Below, in pieces: positions 8,646 through 18,332 of a stretch of 64,000 nt of DNA. The notes beneath the pieces were generated by a model, which ran no database searches, had not been told where the DNA came from, and saw only the letters and a program-made list of their open reading frames with translations. The stretch's first letter is position 1, and every line of letters starts with the position of its first letter. Origin of the DNA: Colwellia sp. RSH04 (GTDB lineage Bacteria; Pseudomonadota; Gammaproteobacteria; Enterobacterales; Alteromonadaceae). The stretch lies in assembly GCF_003545765.1 (NCBI RefSeq), contig NZ_QXIO01000004.1, positions 186,001 through 250,000 on the forward strand. Reading direction: 5' to 3'. The translations under genes were made by a program, and so were the position numbers.

Positions 8646-8930
8646 TTAAGCATCTTCTTTGTTGTTCTCTTGCTTTTCTATTTTCAAGTTAGGAATACTT
8701 GTGCCGCCTAACGCCTTTAATACAACACCAACTGCAGCGCAGAAAAAGGTAATAGCACCCATAGCCGCTTTATATTCTGGAGCAACATCACCACCATAAA
8801 CAACGGTAACCACAACACCAATTGCCGCGCAGCCAAAGCTGATATTTGCTATAACCAATGCAATTTTTTGCCAAAGGCGTTTAGGTGGATGCTTAACAGG
8901 TAAATGATGTGCTGGTGGTAGTTCTGACAT
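8646..8930 (-). CDS. Small inner-membrane protein of unknown function
   Basis: A 94-residue protein with a Pro/His-rich cytoplasmic start (SELPPAHHLPVKHPPK), two membrane spans (about residues 22-44 and 56-72) joined by a short loop, and a charged Lys/Glu tail. I do not recognise a family. No clear Shine-Dalgarno precedes the ATG at 8930, which weakens the call, but the membrane pattern and codon use fit a real gene. It is on the same strand as the three genes upstream but separated from them by 114 bp. Confidence 0.55.
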   Translation of the reverse strand: MSELPPAHHLPVKHPPKRLWQKIALVIANISFGCAAIGVVVTVVYGGDVAPEYKAAMGAITFFCAAVGVVLKALGGTSIPNLKIEKQENNKEDA

Positions 8931-9044
8931 AAGAAAACAGTTTTCAATAATTTAAAGTGTCGCCAGTTTAGCATGGCTTAACTTGCACTGCTTGATGCCT
9001 ATCAATGATTAATTATAACTTTTCAATGATTATGTAATTTATTG

Positions 9045-9407
9045 TTATTTTTTGTAAACCGGCGTGGTGAAGTAATTCAATATAGTCGCAATGATAATGC
9101 CACAAAACAGCCCTACGACATTTGCTAACATATCAAGCCACTCACCATAACGATTGACATATGGTTGAATTAATTCAATTACCCCACTAAAGGCCATAAA
9201 GGCTAAAGCGATGTATATCCAACCATTAGGCTTTTTTAATGCCGTTGGCAGCACTAATAAACCATAGGCAATAAAGTGATGCGTTTTATCAGTGCCGGGG
9301 ACTTGGGGTAAACTTTCTGCAGGCCATAAAGATAACGTTGTAATACAAAACAGTATGAATAGAGTTAGCGCCAACCAATAATCTTTAATAAGCGTTAAAA
9401 TAGCCAT
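9045..9407 (-). CDS. VanZ-like family membrane protein
   Basis: A 120-residue, four-span membrane protein of the VanZ-like family. The diagnostic segment is DKTHHFIAYGLLVL (residues 40-53), followed by SGVIELIQPYVNRYGEWLDMLANVVG, which carries the conserved Glu-Gln and Asp-x2-Ala-Asn positions. VanZ itself gives low-level teicoplanin resistance, but most family members are of unknown role and no glycopeptide cluster is present here. It starts 1 bp after the stop of the neighbouring small membrane gene (9409-9660), so the two are probably cotranscribed. Confidence 0.8.
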   Translation of the reverse strand: MAILTLIKDYWLALTLFILFCITTLSLWPAESLPQVPGTDKTHHFIAYGLLVLPTALKKPNGWIYIALAFMAFSGVIELIQPYVNRYGEWLDMLANVVGLFCGIIIATILNYFTTPVYKK

Positions 9408-9408
9408 A

Positions 9409-9660
9409 TTATTTATGCCGCTCTGGATTATGTCGAGTCAAAATATGATACCAACGATTCGCAAATATGCCTATATAGCCCCACGCAGCAACAGCACAAG
9501 CGATTGCTAATACTATAATACCAGCCATTTGCCATGCATAATGAGAGAAGTAGCCGACGGCAATTAAGCCCAGCCCTAAAACAAAAAGGCCAAGCCCACG
9601 AACAAATATTTTCATACTGGTTTGTGGATTTTGGCCAAGTTTTTCTAATATATACAGCAT
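9409..9660 (-). CDS. Small two-span membrane protein of unknown function
   Basis: An 83-residue protein with two membrane spans (about residues 22-41 and 47-67) and short charged ends. I do not recognise a family. It sits between nfuA (30 bp upstream) and the VanZ-like gene (1 bp downstream) on the same strand, so it is probably part of an nfuA-led transcript. No cofactor or catalytic motif is visible. Confidence 0.65.
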   Translation of the reverse strand: MLYILEKLGQNPQTSMKIFVRGLGLFVLGLGLIAVGYFSHYAWQMAGIIVLAIACAVAAWGYIGIFANRWYHILTRHNPERHK

Positions 9661-9690
9661 TTCATCACACTAGGGTGTGTTTATCTTTGT

Positions 9691-10269
9691 TTAATAATAT
9701 GAGTGCTCACCGCGTTCATGTTCTGTCATATCTTTTACGCCTTTAATTTCATCACCCATGATGTCAATTAACTGCTTTTCAATACCATCTTTAACAGTAA
9801 CATCAATTTGGCTACACCCATTACAGCCACCACCAAATTGTAATACGGCATAACCGTCGTCAGTGATTTCCATTAAGGTACACTCACCACCATGTCCAGC
9901 TAATTGAGGGTTTACTTCTGCTTGTAAGAAGTAATGAACACGATCAAAAAGCGGAGCATCATCAGCCACTTTACGCAATTTTGCATTAGGCGCTTTTAAC
10001 GTAAGCTGAGACCCCATTTGATCGGTAGTGAAATCAATTTCTGCATCTTCTAAAAAGTTTTTGCTGTCGTTATCGACCATGGCAGAAAAACCATCAAAAG
10101 GTAGCTCAATATCGTCTGGTTCAACAGCATCTGGTGGACAATATGAAACACCGCACTCAGCTTTAGCTGTACCAGGGTTAACCACGAAAACTCGAATATG
10201 GGTACCTTCCGCTTGTTGCGAAAGTAATTTTACAAAATGCGCTTGTGCACTTTCTGAAATACTGATCAT
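9691..10269 (-). CDS. nfuA: Fe/S biogenesis protein NfuA
   Basis: Carrier that accepts a [4Fe-4S] cluster and delivers it to apo-proteins, important under iron limitation or oxidative stress. The 192-residue length matches the family. An N-terminal degenerate A-type domain (residues 1 to about 95) is followed by the Nfu domain with [13 protein letters not shown], whose C149 and C152 occupy the same positions as in the E. coli protein. The ATG at 10269 follows a gap of about 240 bp to the divergent M14 peptidase gene. ComF and bioH, often beside nfuA in gammaproteobacteria, lie on the far side of the peptidase. Confidence 0.95.
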   Translation of the reverse strand: MISISESAQAHFVKLLSQQAEGTHIRVFVVNPGTAKAECGVSYCPPDAVEPDDIELPFDGFSAMVDNDSKNFLEDAEIDFTTDQMGSQLTLKAPNAKLRKVADDAPLFDRVHYFLQAEVNPQLAGHGGECTLMEITDDGYAVLQFGGGCNGCSQIDVTVKDGIEKQLIDIMGDEIKGVKDMTEHERGEHSYY

Positions 10270-10507
10270 AACGTTTACACTCTCTTTGCTCTCTCAATAT
10301 ACTTATTAACTATAAGTATACCTGACTATTTTACTCAAGTATCTCATTTTACTCTGCTATCAAGTTAGGTGCTAGCACTTTCCTCAATATTAGGTGATCT
10401 CAGTTTGCTGTTTACTTTTTACTCAATGCGTCAACGTAGCGCGTGAATAACAATGATTTTTCGACATAGATTTGTTATTTTACCTGCCATCAACAAAAGA
10501 GGTTTTT

Positions 10508-13057
10508 ATGTTATTGCTACGTTTCTTAATTATTTTGAGCTTTTTTATCTTTTCAAGCATGCTTAATGCCAGTTCAATTACACAGTATTTACCTCAATCA
10601 GCCGCTTATAATGAAGACATTTTACAACCCAAAGAAACCTTAGGTTTTGAAATTGGCCAGCGTCATGTCAGGCATGACCAATTATCACAATACTTTTATC
10701 AGTTATCTGCAGTATCTAAGCGTGTAATGTTAACCTCTATGGGTAGAACAGCTCAGTTTAGAGAGCAGTTACTAGTAACTATTTCAAGTCCTGAAAATCT
10801 GGCTAAATTACCTCAATTATTAGCAAATAATTCAAGCAAAAAAGATAACAGCAATGAACCTCTAGTGGTATGGCTTGGTTATAGCGTCCATGGTGATGAA
10901 ATTAGCGGTGCTAATGCTGCAATGGTGGTCGCATATTATTTGGCCGCCAGTAATGAAGCAAATATTGAAAAAATTCTAGAGAATACCATCATTGTTTTAG
11001 AGCCCAGCATCAATCCCGATGGTATGGATAGATTTGTTAATTGGGTTACCACTTACAGAAACTCTACTGATAATAGCGATGTGAATCATATTGAGCATCA
11101 CCAAGATTGGGTAACAGGTCGAACAAACCACTTCTGGTTTGATTTAAATCGAGATTGGTTATTATTATCTCAGCAAGAAAGTAGGCATAGACTCGCATAT
11201 TATCACCGCTACCAACCGCATGTAGTGGGGGATTTTCATGAAATGGGTCATAATAGCAGCTATTTTTTTCAACCGGGTATTCGCAGCAGAAACCACCCAT
11301 TAACGCCAATAGATAATTATAACTTAACGGCAGCAATGGCTGAGTTCCATGCGAAAGCTTTAGATAAACAACAAGGGTTATACTACAGCGAAGAAAACTT
11401 TGATGACTTCTATTTTGGTAAAGGTTCAACCTACCCAGACATCAACGGCAGTATTGGTATTTTATTTGAGCAAGCAAGCTCTCGTGGCATGCAACAACAA
11501 ACTGTAAATGGTTTACTTACCTTCGAAGACAGCATTAAGAATCATGTACTAACGTCATTATCAACTATTGAAGGTGCATGGCATCATCGTGAAAAATTAA
11601 TTCAATATAAAAAAGACTTCTATCAAAGTGCTTTGAAGCTAGCGAAAAAACAAAAAACGTCTGGTTTTATATTGCACGAAGCTAACGACAACTATCGATT
11701 ACAAGCGTTACTAAGCAAACTGGCACAACATCAAATCAAGGTATATCCCTTAACTGAAGACTACGAATATCAAGATAAAGTTTATACAAAACAGCATAGT
11801 TACTATATTCCTTTAGTTCAGCCGCAGTACCGTTTAATACAAGCATTATTTAATCAACAAAGCCATTTTAAAGATAATACTTTTTACGATGTCTCAGGTT
11901 GGACTTTACCACTTGCCATGAATATTGAATATACACCGTTGAAACGTACTCGTGGTCTATCACTAAGTAAGCAAGCTTGGCAGAAAACTCCGATAAATAG
12001 GGTAAACAAAAGTACTTCTAATACGTACGCTTTAGCATTTAACTGGCAAAATTACTTGGCTCCTAAATTATTAAACGAACTATTACGTAAGGGGATAAAA
12101 GCTAAAGTGGCTACTAAGCCATTTTCTAGTAATATTGAGGGTAAAAACCAGCAGTTTGCTAAAGGTAGTATTGTACTGTTAGCTGGCATACAAACACTGG
12201 ATAATTGGCAAGACATTGTGATTCAAACCAGTAATAACTTAGGTATCAATGTATTTAACCTCGCTACTGGTCTTACGCCTCTAGGCGTTGATTTAGGCAG
12301 TAGTTCTTTAAAACTTATAAAAACACCGAAAATATTACTCGTTGGTGGGCAAGGCATCTCACAATATGAGGCCGGTGAAATTCGTTTTTATCTGGATGAA
12401 ACGCTGAATATTCCTGTTTCTGTTATTAAACACAATAATATTTCTCGTCGCGATATCAGCAGCTATACCCACATTATTTTGGTTAATGGCAATTATCAAC
12501 AAATGAGTGAGCAAGCGACTCAAAAAATAAAAGCATGGGTTAAACAGGGTGGCGTTATAATCGGTCAGAAAAGAGCTGCTACTTGGTTAGCTGATCATGA
12601 AATTCTCTCGGCAAAAATAGCAAGCAAAGAACAAATTGATCAACTTTTTGATCATCAAAATTTAAGTTACCAAGACAAAGAAGCGCTTGCTGCACGTAAA
12701 CGTATTGCTGGCGCTATCTTTGAAACTACGCTTGATACAAGTCACCCATTAGCCTTTGGCTATTCTTCAACGACGTTGCCGCTGTTTAGAAATAGCACCT
12801 TGATAATAGAACATCCGCAACAACCTTTTGTGACGGTTGCTAAATATACTCCTACACCTTTATTAAGCGGTTATACAGATCAAAACTTAACAAATCGACT
12901 TGCACATAATGCTGCTATTGTTGCTCATAACTACGGTAGAGGTAGAGTAATTGCTACCACTGATGTACTTGCTTTTAGAGGTTATTGGCATGGAAGTGCT
13001 AAGTTACTCGCCAATAGTATCTTTTTTGCGCATGCTTTTTCAGCTTCAGCGAAATAA
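10508..13057 (+). CDS. Secreted zinc carboxypeptidase, M14 family
   Basis: Large exported metallopeptidase of about 849 residues. The start is the ATG at 10508, because AGAGG (10498-10502) lies five bases before it and a clean signal peptide (hydrophobic residues about 3-20, ending LNAS) begins there; a TTG further upstream lacks such support. The M14 zinc site is visible as SVHGDEISGAN (His and Glu of HxxE), with NPDGMDRF, DLNRDWLL and DFHEMGHNS later and a late LFEQASSRG holding the likely catalytic Glu. The C-terminal half (about residues 400-849) contains a domain resembling a glutamine-amidotransferase-like fold (KILLVGGQGISQYE), common in such marine peptidases. It probably degrades proteins outside the cytoplasm. 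Confidence 0.85.
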   Translation: MLLLRFLIILSFFIFSSMLNASSITQYLPQSAAYNEDILQPKETLGFEIGQRHVRHDQLSQYFYQLSAVSKRVMLTSMGRTAQFREQLLVTISSPENLAKLPQLLANNSSKKDNSNEPLVVWLGYSVHGDEISGANAAMVVAYYLAASNEANIEKILENTIIVLEPSINPDGMDRFVNWVTTYRNSTDNSDVNHIEHHQDWVTGRTNHFWFDLNRDWLLLSQQESRHRLAYYHRYQPHVVGDFHEMGHNSSYFFQPGIRSRNHPLTPIDNYNLTAAMAEFHAKALDKQQGLYYSEENFDDFYFGKGSTYPDINGSIGILFEQASSRGMQQQTVNGLLTFEDSIKNHVLTSLSTIEGAWHHREKLIQYKKDFYQSALKLAKKQKTSGFILHEANDNYRLQALLSKLAQHQIKVYPLTEDYEYQDKVYTKQHSYYIPLVQPQYRLIQALFNQQSHFKDNTFYDVSGWTLPLAMNIEYTPLKRTRGLSLSKQAWQKTPINRVNKSTSNTYALAFNWQNYLAPKLLNELLRKGIKAKVATKPFSSNIEGKNQQFAKGSIVLLAGIQTLDNWQDIVIQTSNNLGINVFNLATGLTPLGVDLGSSSLKLIKTPKILLVGGQGISQYEAGEIRFYLDETLNIPVSVIKHNNISRRDISSYTHIILVNGNYQQMSEQATQKIKAWVKQGGVIIGQKRAATWLADHEILSAKIASKEQIDQLFDHQNLSYQDKEALAARKRIAGAIFETTLDTSHPLAFGYSSTTLPLFRNSTLIIEHPQQPFVTVAKYTPTPLLSGYTDQNLTNRLAHNAAIVAHNYGRGRVIATTDVLAFRGYWHGSAKLLANSIFFAHAFSASAK

Positions 13058-13070
13058 CTTCAAATTAACG

Positions 13071-13853
13071 TTATTTAACCTTATTGGATAAAGGTAAAGA
13101 AATGCATACCGTAACGAGAGTAACGGTATGCACACCTAAACTAATTAGCAGTTTACTTATTTCATTGGCAGTACTACCCGTTGTAACAACATCATCAACT
13201 AACACCACATGCTTTATATGTTTCAAAGTAGCGTCATTAATAGCAAAGTTGCCGCGTAAGGCTCTTCTGCGCTGGGCACCTGTTTTTCCTACTTGACTGT
13301 CACCTTGTTTCACACGTTTTATCAAATTGCTTTGATAAGGCACCTGTAACTTATTAGCAAAACGTTGAGCAATAAGGTGAGCCTGATTATATCCGCGTAT
13401 TTGCCATTTACTTTGGTGAACAGGTACTGAAATAACTAAGTCAACACTATCAAATGGGTGAATATGATGAGCATGTTGCCATTGCTTGTAGAGTAAAGTC
13501 GCAAACAGGGGGGCTAATTCAAAACGTCCTTGGTATTTCAATTGTTTTAACCAATGATCAAAAGGGGCTGTATAGGGAGCAACGGTTAGTAATCGATTAA
13601 AACCTCGCTGTGGTAATCCTTTTATAATAGCAGGCCAATGAAGTAAATCCCCTTGTAATTGTTCGAGTCTAAAAAGTGGTAACTCATTTAAGCAATGAGT
13701 GCAAAGCAAACGTTGCGTAGGCATTTCTTGCTCTGTAATAGTGTCACTGATTGCTGAAAAACATAAATCGCAACAGGCAAGTTTTATGATATTTTTTTGC
13801 CATAAAGAGTATACGAGTATGCGCCATTGATTAAGTACCCTTTGCCATTCCAT
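13071..13853 (-). CDS. comF: ComF family phosphoribosyltransferase-like protein
   Basis: ComF-type protein linked to uptake or handling of DNA during natural transformation. The 260 residues comprise an N-terminal double CxxC zinc module (CDLCFS and CTHCLNELP, about residues 28-57) and a phosphoribosyltransferase domain ending in the PRPP loop HVVLVDDVVTTGSTANE (about 216-232). RVKQGDSQVGKTGAQRR is also typical. It stands divergent from bioH, the arrangement seen in many gammaproteobacteria. Its 3' end holds a strong hairpin (13103-13132) inside the coding sequence. Confidence 0.88.
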   Translation of the reverse strand: MEWQRVLNQWRILVYSLWQKNIIKLACCDLCFSAISDTITEQEMPTQRLLCTHCLNELPLFRLEQLQGDLLHWPAIIKGLPQRGFNRLLTVAPYTAPFDHWLKQLKYQGRFELAPLFATLLYKQWQHAHHIHPFDSVDLVISVPVHQSKWQIRGYNQAHLIAQRFANKLQVPYQSNLIKRVKQGDSQVGKTGAQRRRALRGNFAINDATLKHIKHVVLVDDVVTTGSTANEISKLLISLGVHTVTLVTVCISLPLSNKVK

Positions 13854-13907
13854 TGTGAGTTACCTTTTTGTACACTAGCGTTTTTCCTTTAAACGCACTC
13901 TTCTAGC

Positions 13908-14756
13908 ATGGCAGATAGTTTACATTTTACCAAAATCGCAACAACTACTTCGCATAAGCACACTAACAAAACCCCACTCATTTTGTTACATGGTTGGGGG
14001 TTAAATTCAGGCATTTGGCAGCCATTATTAGAAGAACTCACACCTTTACTGTCTGACAAATTTGATTTAATTACCATTGATTTGCCTGGCTTTGGCCACA
14101 ATAAGTCTGTTGATTTAAATCCATACACTATCGATAGTATTTGTCAGTTAATCAGTCAAACAATTACTCAACCAGCAATTTATCTTGGCTGGTCGCTTGG
14201 CGGTTTAATAGCAACTAAAATGGCTACCGATTATCGCCAAAAAGTTTTAGGGCTAATTTCCGTTGCCAGCTCGCCATTATTTATGGAAAAACAAGAATTA
14301 ACTATTGATGAGATCAGTTGGCCAGGGATAAAACCGGCTATTTTGTCGAGTTTTCATCAACAACTATCGCAAGATAGCGAGAAAACTATTAAAGGTTTTT
14401 TAAAAATACAAGCGATGGGCAGTCCACATATTCGCCAAGATTTAAAGCAAATTACCGAGTTAGTTATGGCACAACCTTTAGCTGATAGAAATACTCTGGA
14501 TAAATCACTGAGTTTGCTAGAAACTACTGACTTACGTGACCAATTATTACAAATACAACAGCCCTTTTTACGCTTATATGGACGCAATGATAGTCTAGTT
14601 CCTAAAGCTGTTTGCCCATTAATCAATACCTTAGCACCATTAAGTGAACACTATGTTTTTGAAGGAGCTTCGCATGCTCCTTTTATCTCTCACTTACCTG
14701 AATTCACTAATGTCTTGTTAAAATGGCTATTCAATAATTTTAATAACAATATTTAA
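13908..14756 (+). CDS. bioH: Pimeloyl-ACP methyl ester carboxylesterase BioH
   Basis: Alpha/beta hydrolase that removes the methyl group from pimeloyl-ACP methyl ester, ending the BioC-BioH route to pimelate for biotin. The catalytic triad is clear: S96 in GWSLGG, D228 in LRLYGRNDSLVP and H256 in GASHAPFISH. The oxyanion entry ILLHGWGLNSGIW is near-identical in pattern to E. coli BioH. Length (282 aa) is slightly longer than usual because of an N-terminal extension. The divergent comF neighbour supports orthology. No other biotin gene is in the window. Confidence 0.92.
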   Translation: MADSLHFTKIATTTSHKHTNKTPLILLHGWGLNSGIWQPLLEELTPLLSDKFDLITIDLPGFGHNKSVDLNPYTIDSICQLISQTITQPAIYLGWSLGGLIATKMATDYRQKVLGLISVASSPLFMEKQELTIDEISWPGIKPAILSSFHQQLSQDSEKTIKGFLKIQAMGSPHIRQDLKQITELVMAQPLADRNTLDKSLSLLETTDLRDQLLQIQQPFLRLYGRNDSLVPKAVCPLINTLAPLSEHYVFEGASHAPFISHLPEFTNVLLKWLFNNFNNNI

Positions 14757-14843
14757 CCATTTGATCAGAAGTATTAATTTACTTTTTGTTATTTTTGGTT
14801 AATAATTAGACAGATGAAGCTATAGAAAATAGGGGTATTTACT

Positions 14844-15131
14844 ATGGAAGTTCAATCAGCATTTAACGCGGGGATCCAAGGCTTTCAACAAGCTAAGGAA
14901 AATGCTACTCAAGCTGCATCAGATATTGTAGCTAGCACCACGCTTAACACCGAAGCAAACCAGAAAAGCAACACTGAAGTCACTAGTGAAGTAGTGACTC
15001 AAAAAGACGCGCCTGAACTAAATCAAGCAGTCGTTGATTTAAAGGTTGCTGAGTATCAGGCAAAATCATCAGCAGAAGTTATTAAAACGGCAGATGAAAC
15101 GTTAGGAACGTTATTAGACGTTACTGCCTAA
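14844..15131 (+). CDS. Small protein resembling a flagellar rod-protein C terminus
   Basis: A 95-residue, Ala/Thr/Ser/Gln-rich protein without signal or membrane span. Its last 35 residues (LKVAEYQAKSSAEVIKTADE, then TLGTLLDVTA) resemble the C-terminal helix of flagellar rod and hook proteins (FlgC/FlgG pattern of A-x-x-KVIKTxDEMLGTLLDL). The usual N-terminal rod motif is absent, so this is a free-standing module, not a rod subunit. The start has AGGGG upstream (14830-14834). No flagellar genes are nearby. A perfect 9-bp hairpin spans its stop codon, and the next gene, 25 bp on, encodes an HExxH protein. The function is unknown. Confidence 0.65.
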   Translation: MEVQSAFNAGIQGFQQAKENATQAASDIVASTTLNTEANQKSNTEVTSEVVTQKDAPELNQAVVDLKVAEYQAKSSAEVIKTADETLGTLLDVTA

Positions 15132-15141
15132 TCAGTAACGT
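15118..15141 (+). repeat. Perfect hairpin across the stop codon of the upstream small gene
   Basis: ACGTTACTG (15118-15126), a six-base loop, and CAGTAACGT (15133-15141). There is no T-run, so it is not a simple terminator; it lies just before the weak ribosome binding region of the HExxH gene and could protect or tune the upstream mRNA. Confidence 0.6.
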
Positions 15142-15156
15142 ACTAAAACGACTATT

Positions 15157-16134
15157 ATGAACATTACTTCTCACACACCAATGATATCTATGCCAACGGT
15201 GGCTAATTTGCCAACGGAAAGCTTGCGTCGTGAAAACTTGCAAAGAGAAGTTATTACTCAAGTCAGTGCAACCAATCGTTCAGCTGCAGAAAAAGGTGTC
15301 GCCTCTGAAAAAGAACGTGCTAGAACACCTGCGCAAAATAATGAACAAGTCGATTTTGCTAATTTACGCAAACAAGCAGAACATGAAACTGAATCAATTA
15401 ATGGCGAACATCGAGAACACAACTCAGAGCATCAAGAACAAGAGCAGAACCCCAATGCATTTAATCAGCAACAAAACGATGAAGATGAGAAGCCCACTCA
15501 GTCACCTAATGCTCTATCTCCTGAAGAAGAGCAAGTCGTTTCTGAATTAAAAACGCGAGATTTAGAAGTAAAAGCCCATGAAATGGCTCATGCTAGCGTT
15601 GGTGGCTCGACTACAGGCTCTCCGTCTTATAGCTATGAAGTTGGTCCTGATGGAAAAAAATATGCAGTTTCTGGAGAAGTCTCTGTCGATCTTTCTCGTG
15701 TTACAGGCGATCCACAAGCGACGATTGCCAAGATGCAAAAAGTTCATTCGGCAGCACTAGCACCGGCCAACCCATCCGCTCAAGATACTCGTGTGGCAGC
15801 TAATGCAACCCAAATAATTTTACAAGCTCAAAGTGATTTATTGTCACAGCAAAATGAAGAACGAAATGTTAACAAAGAGAATAACGTTAAGGGGCAAGTC
15901 AATGTTCACCTTAATGACGAGAGTAATAATGAGTTTGATAGCTTTATTAATCAAACATTAGCCGATCAAGAAACACTCGTTCCAAGCCACAGTAGTCATG
16001 GTTCAACTGCTCACATTCAATCTCAACAATCTTTAGAAATTGCTCAGCGTGCTCAACGTATAGAAAACTTTTATCAAGATATCACACAGGCTTATAATAA
16101 GCCTGATAGCTACCAGTTTGAGCTAACCGCTTAA
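15157..16134 (+). CDS. Putative metalloprotease, SprA-related (CJM1_0395-like) family
   Basis: A 325-residue protein. The N-terminal 125 residues are Gln/Glu/Asn-rich and low complexity. The conserved core (about residues 125-235) contains LEVKAHEMAHASVGGS, whose HEMAH is an HExxH zinc-protease signature, then YSYEVGPDGKKYAVSGEVSVD and a segment with VHSAALAPANPSAQDTRVAA. This order matches the SprA-related family often annotated as putative metalloprotease. No signal peptide is visible. The family is frequently found with motility genes, which fits the flagellar-like neighbour upstream; activity is unproven. It overlaps the convergent TetR gene by 4 bp. Confidence 0.72.
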   Translation: MNITSHTPMISMPTVANLPTESLRRENLQREVITQVSATNRSAAEKGVASEKERARTPAQNNEQVDFANLRKQAEHETESINGEHREHNSEHQEQEQNPNAFNQQQNDEDEKPTQSPNALSPEEEQVVSELKTRDLEVKAHEMAHASVGGSTTGSPSYSYEVGPDGKKYAVSGEVSVDLSRVTGDPQATIAKMQKVHSAALAPANPSAQDTRVAANATQIILQAQSDLLSQQNEERNVNKENNVKGQVNVHLNDESNNEFDSFINQTLADQETLVPSHSSHGSTAHIQSQQSLEIAQRAQRIENFYQDITQAYNKPDSYQFELTA

Positions 16135-16787
16135 GCAGAAGCTAATGCTTGCTCATATTTTTGTTGGTATAAATCACGCGCTTTAAGCAGTTCTTCTTTA
16201 GCAACTTCAGTCGTGTAAGGCTTAAGAATAACGAGTATTTTTAAAACACCTTGATAAAAAACTGAATCGTTCACTTCATTCACAATGGTTTGTGTTTGAT
16301 AAAAGCTAATCCAGAAGGTGTTGATCAGGCGGAGAATACTGACAATATCATCAAGTTCATCATCATCAAATGCAATAATCTCAGCACTTCTTAGTGCTAA
16401 CAATAATTCACGAATTCGCTCTGCTATAGTATGTTGTACTTCAACATACTTCTCTCTCAAACTTGGGTTTTTATCTAACAATACAGGTAAGTTACTATAG
16501 AAAAAACGAAATTTTCTCGTCGTTTGCGATACCGCATCCATATAGAGAATTAATGAATCGAGTGGCTTAACTTCAGCAGAAACTTTAGGTAAAGCCTCAA
16601 GTAAAAGACTGCGAGCATATTCCTCATAAATAGAAAGAATAATATCTTCTTTATTACGAAAGTGATAATACAGGTTGCCTGGACTTATCGATAAGTGAGC
16701 CGCAATATGATTTGTGGTTACATTGCGCTCTCCTTGCTCATTAAATAATGCAATACTGGCTTGAATTATTTTATCACGGGTCTTCAT
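16131..16787 (-). CDS. TetR family transcriptional regulator
   Basis: A 218-residue regulator. The N-terminal helix-turn-helix (about residues 5-50) reads TRDKIIQASIALFNEQGERN and then THHIAAHL-type residues with the family's strongly conserved LYYHFRNKEDI. The C-terminal ligand domain is the kind often seen in regulators of fatty-acid or lipid metabolism, but no ligand can be assigned. It faces the HExxH gene and has a 222-bp AT-rich region before coaD, which may hold its own operator. Its target is unknown. Confidence 0.85.
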   Translation of the reverse strand: MKTRDKIIQASIALFNEQGERNVTTNHIAAHLSISPGNLYYHFRNKEDIILSIYEEYARSLLLEALPKVSAEVKPLDSLILYMDAVSQTTRKFRFFYSNLPVLLDKNPSLREKYVEVQHTIAERIRELLLALRSAEIIAFDDDELDDIVSILRLINTFWISFYQTQTIVNEVNDSVFYQGVLKILVILKPYTTEVAKEELLKARDLYQQKYEQALASA

Positions 16788-17006
16788 ACTAACGGCTTCT
16801 TTCTCTTGGCTGATGAATGGTAATCTTCTTTGATTGAACTATGATACTATCAATTTTGAATTAATATACAGCATTTTGAGTAAATACTTTAAGCTTTTTT
16901 ATGATTATTTATTCATTTTTAATTTGAATTAATTATAGAGACTTGTCAGTGACTCTATAAGACCATTACAATGTATCTTTCTTTGCACACCAATAAAATT
17001 AATTAG

Positions 17007-17480
<474 letters not shown>

Positions 17481-17485
17481 AGCGC

Positions 17486-18301
17486 TTATTCACGCTGACA
17501 GCTCGGACAAAATACTGAGCTGCGATTTGCTTGCCTTACTTCTTCCAAGGTGGTTTTACAGCAATAGCAAGCTTGCCCTGCTCGGCCATATACTTGCAGT
17601 GACTGCGCGAAATACCCTGGACGCCCGTCTGCTTGGGTGAAATCTTTTAAGGTGGTTCCGCCTTGCTTAATTGCAGCCGATAATACCTCTTTTATAATAT
17701 CAGTTAACCGATCAAACCTTTCTTCATTGATAGTGCCAGCAAGAGCCGTTGGCAAAATTCCCGCTTTGAATAGCGCTTCATTTGCATAGATATTACCAAC
17801 ACCGACAACAATATTGTTATTCATAAGAAAGGTCTTAATAGGCACTTTACGACGCTGCGCTTTTTGATAAAGATAGCCCGCTGAAAAGTCATCAGATAAT
17901 GGCTCAGGTCCTAATTTACTCAATAAACCTTGTTCATCATTATGACTATTCAACCAAAGTACTGCGCCAAAGCGCCTAGGATCATTAAGCCTAAGCACTT
18001 GGTTGTGCTTGAGCACTAAGTCAAAATGATCATGCTTTGCAACAGCTGTAGACTGTTTAATCACACGAATTGTGCCTGACATGCCAAGATGAAGCAGTAT
18101 CGTTCCAGATTCACATCGCAGTAATAAATATTTCGCTCTTCTTTCAACAGCAAGTATCTTTTCACCTACTGCTTGCTTTATTTCTGCCGGTATTGGCCAG
18201 CGTAACTGGTGATTGCGCACCATGATATCTTGTATTGTTTTACCAACAAGGTGCGGGCTTATGCCCAATCGACAGACTTCTACTTCAGGTAACTCTGGCA
18301 T
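17486..18301 (-). CDS. mutM: Formamidopyrimidine-DNA glycosylase
   Basis: Base-excision repair enzyme that removes 8-oxoguanine and ring-opened purines and nicks the DNA. The 271-residue product starts MPELPEVEVCR, in which the N-terminal proline is the Schiff-base nucleophile and Glu3 is catalytic. The C-terminal zinc finger is complete (CYCC near residue 245 and CPSCQRE at the end), and the helix-two-turn-helix region VGVGNIYANEALF is present. The ATG at 18301 is fixed by the required Pro2. Confidence 0.97.
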   Translation of the reverse strand: MPELPEVEVCRLGISPHLVGKTIQDIMVRNHQLRWPIPAEIKQAVGEKILAVERRAKYLLLRCESGTILLHLGMSGTIRVIKQSTAVAKHDHFDLVLKHNQVLRLNDPRRFGAVLWLNSHNDEQGLLSKLGPEPLSDDFSAGYLYQKAQRRKVPIKTFLMNNNIVVGVGNIYANEALFKAGILPTALAGTINEERFDRLTDIIKEVLSAAIKQGGTTLKDFTQADGRPGYFAQSLQVYGRAGQACYCCKTTLEEVRQANRSSVFCPSCQRE

Positions 18302-18332
18302 ATAGATATTCGACTCAGTGTTGATTACTTAT

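Noticed and set aside
9045..9407. Glycopeptide resistance determinant
   Set aside because: The VanZ-like family is widespread and no vanA-, vanR/S- or ligase-type gene is nearby.
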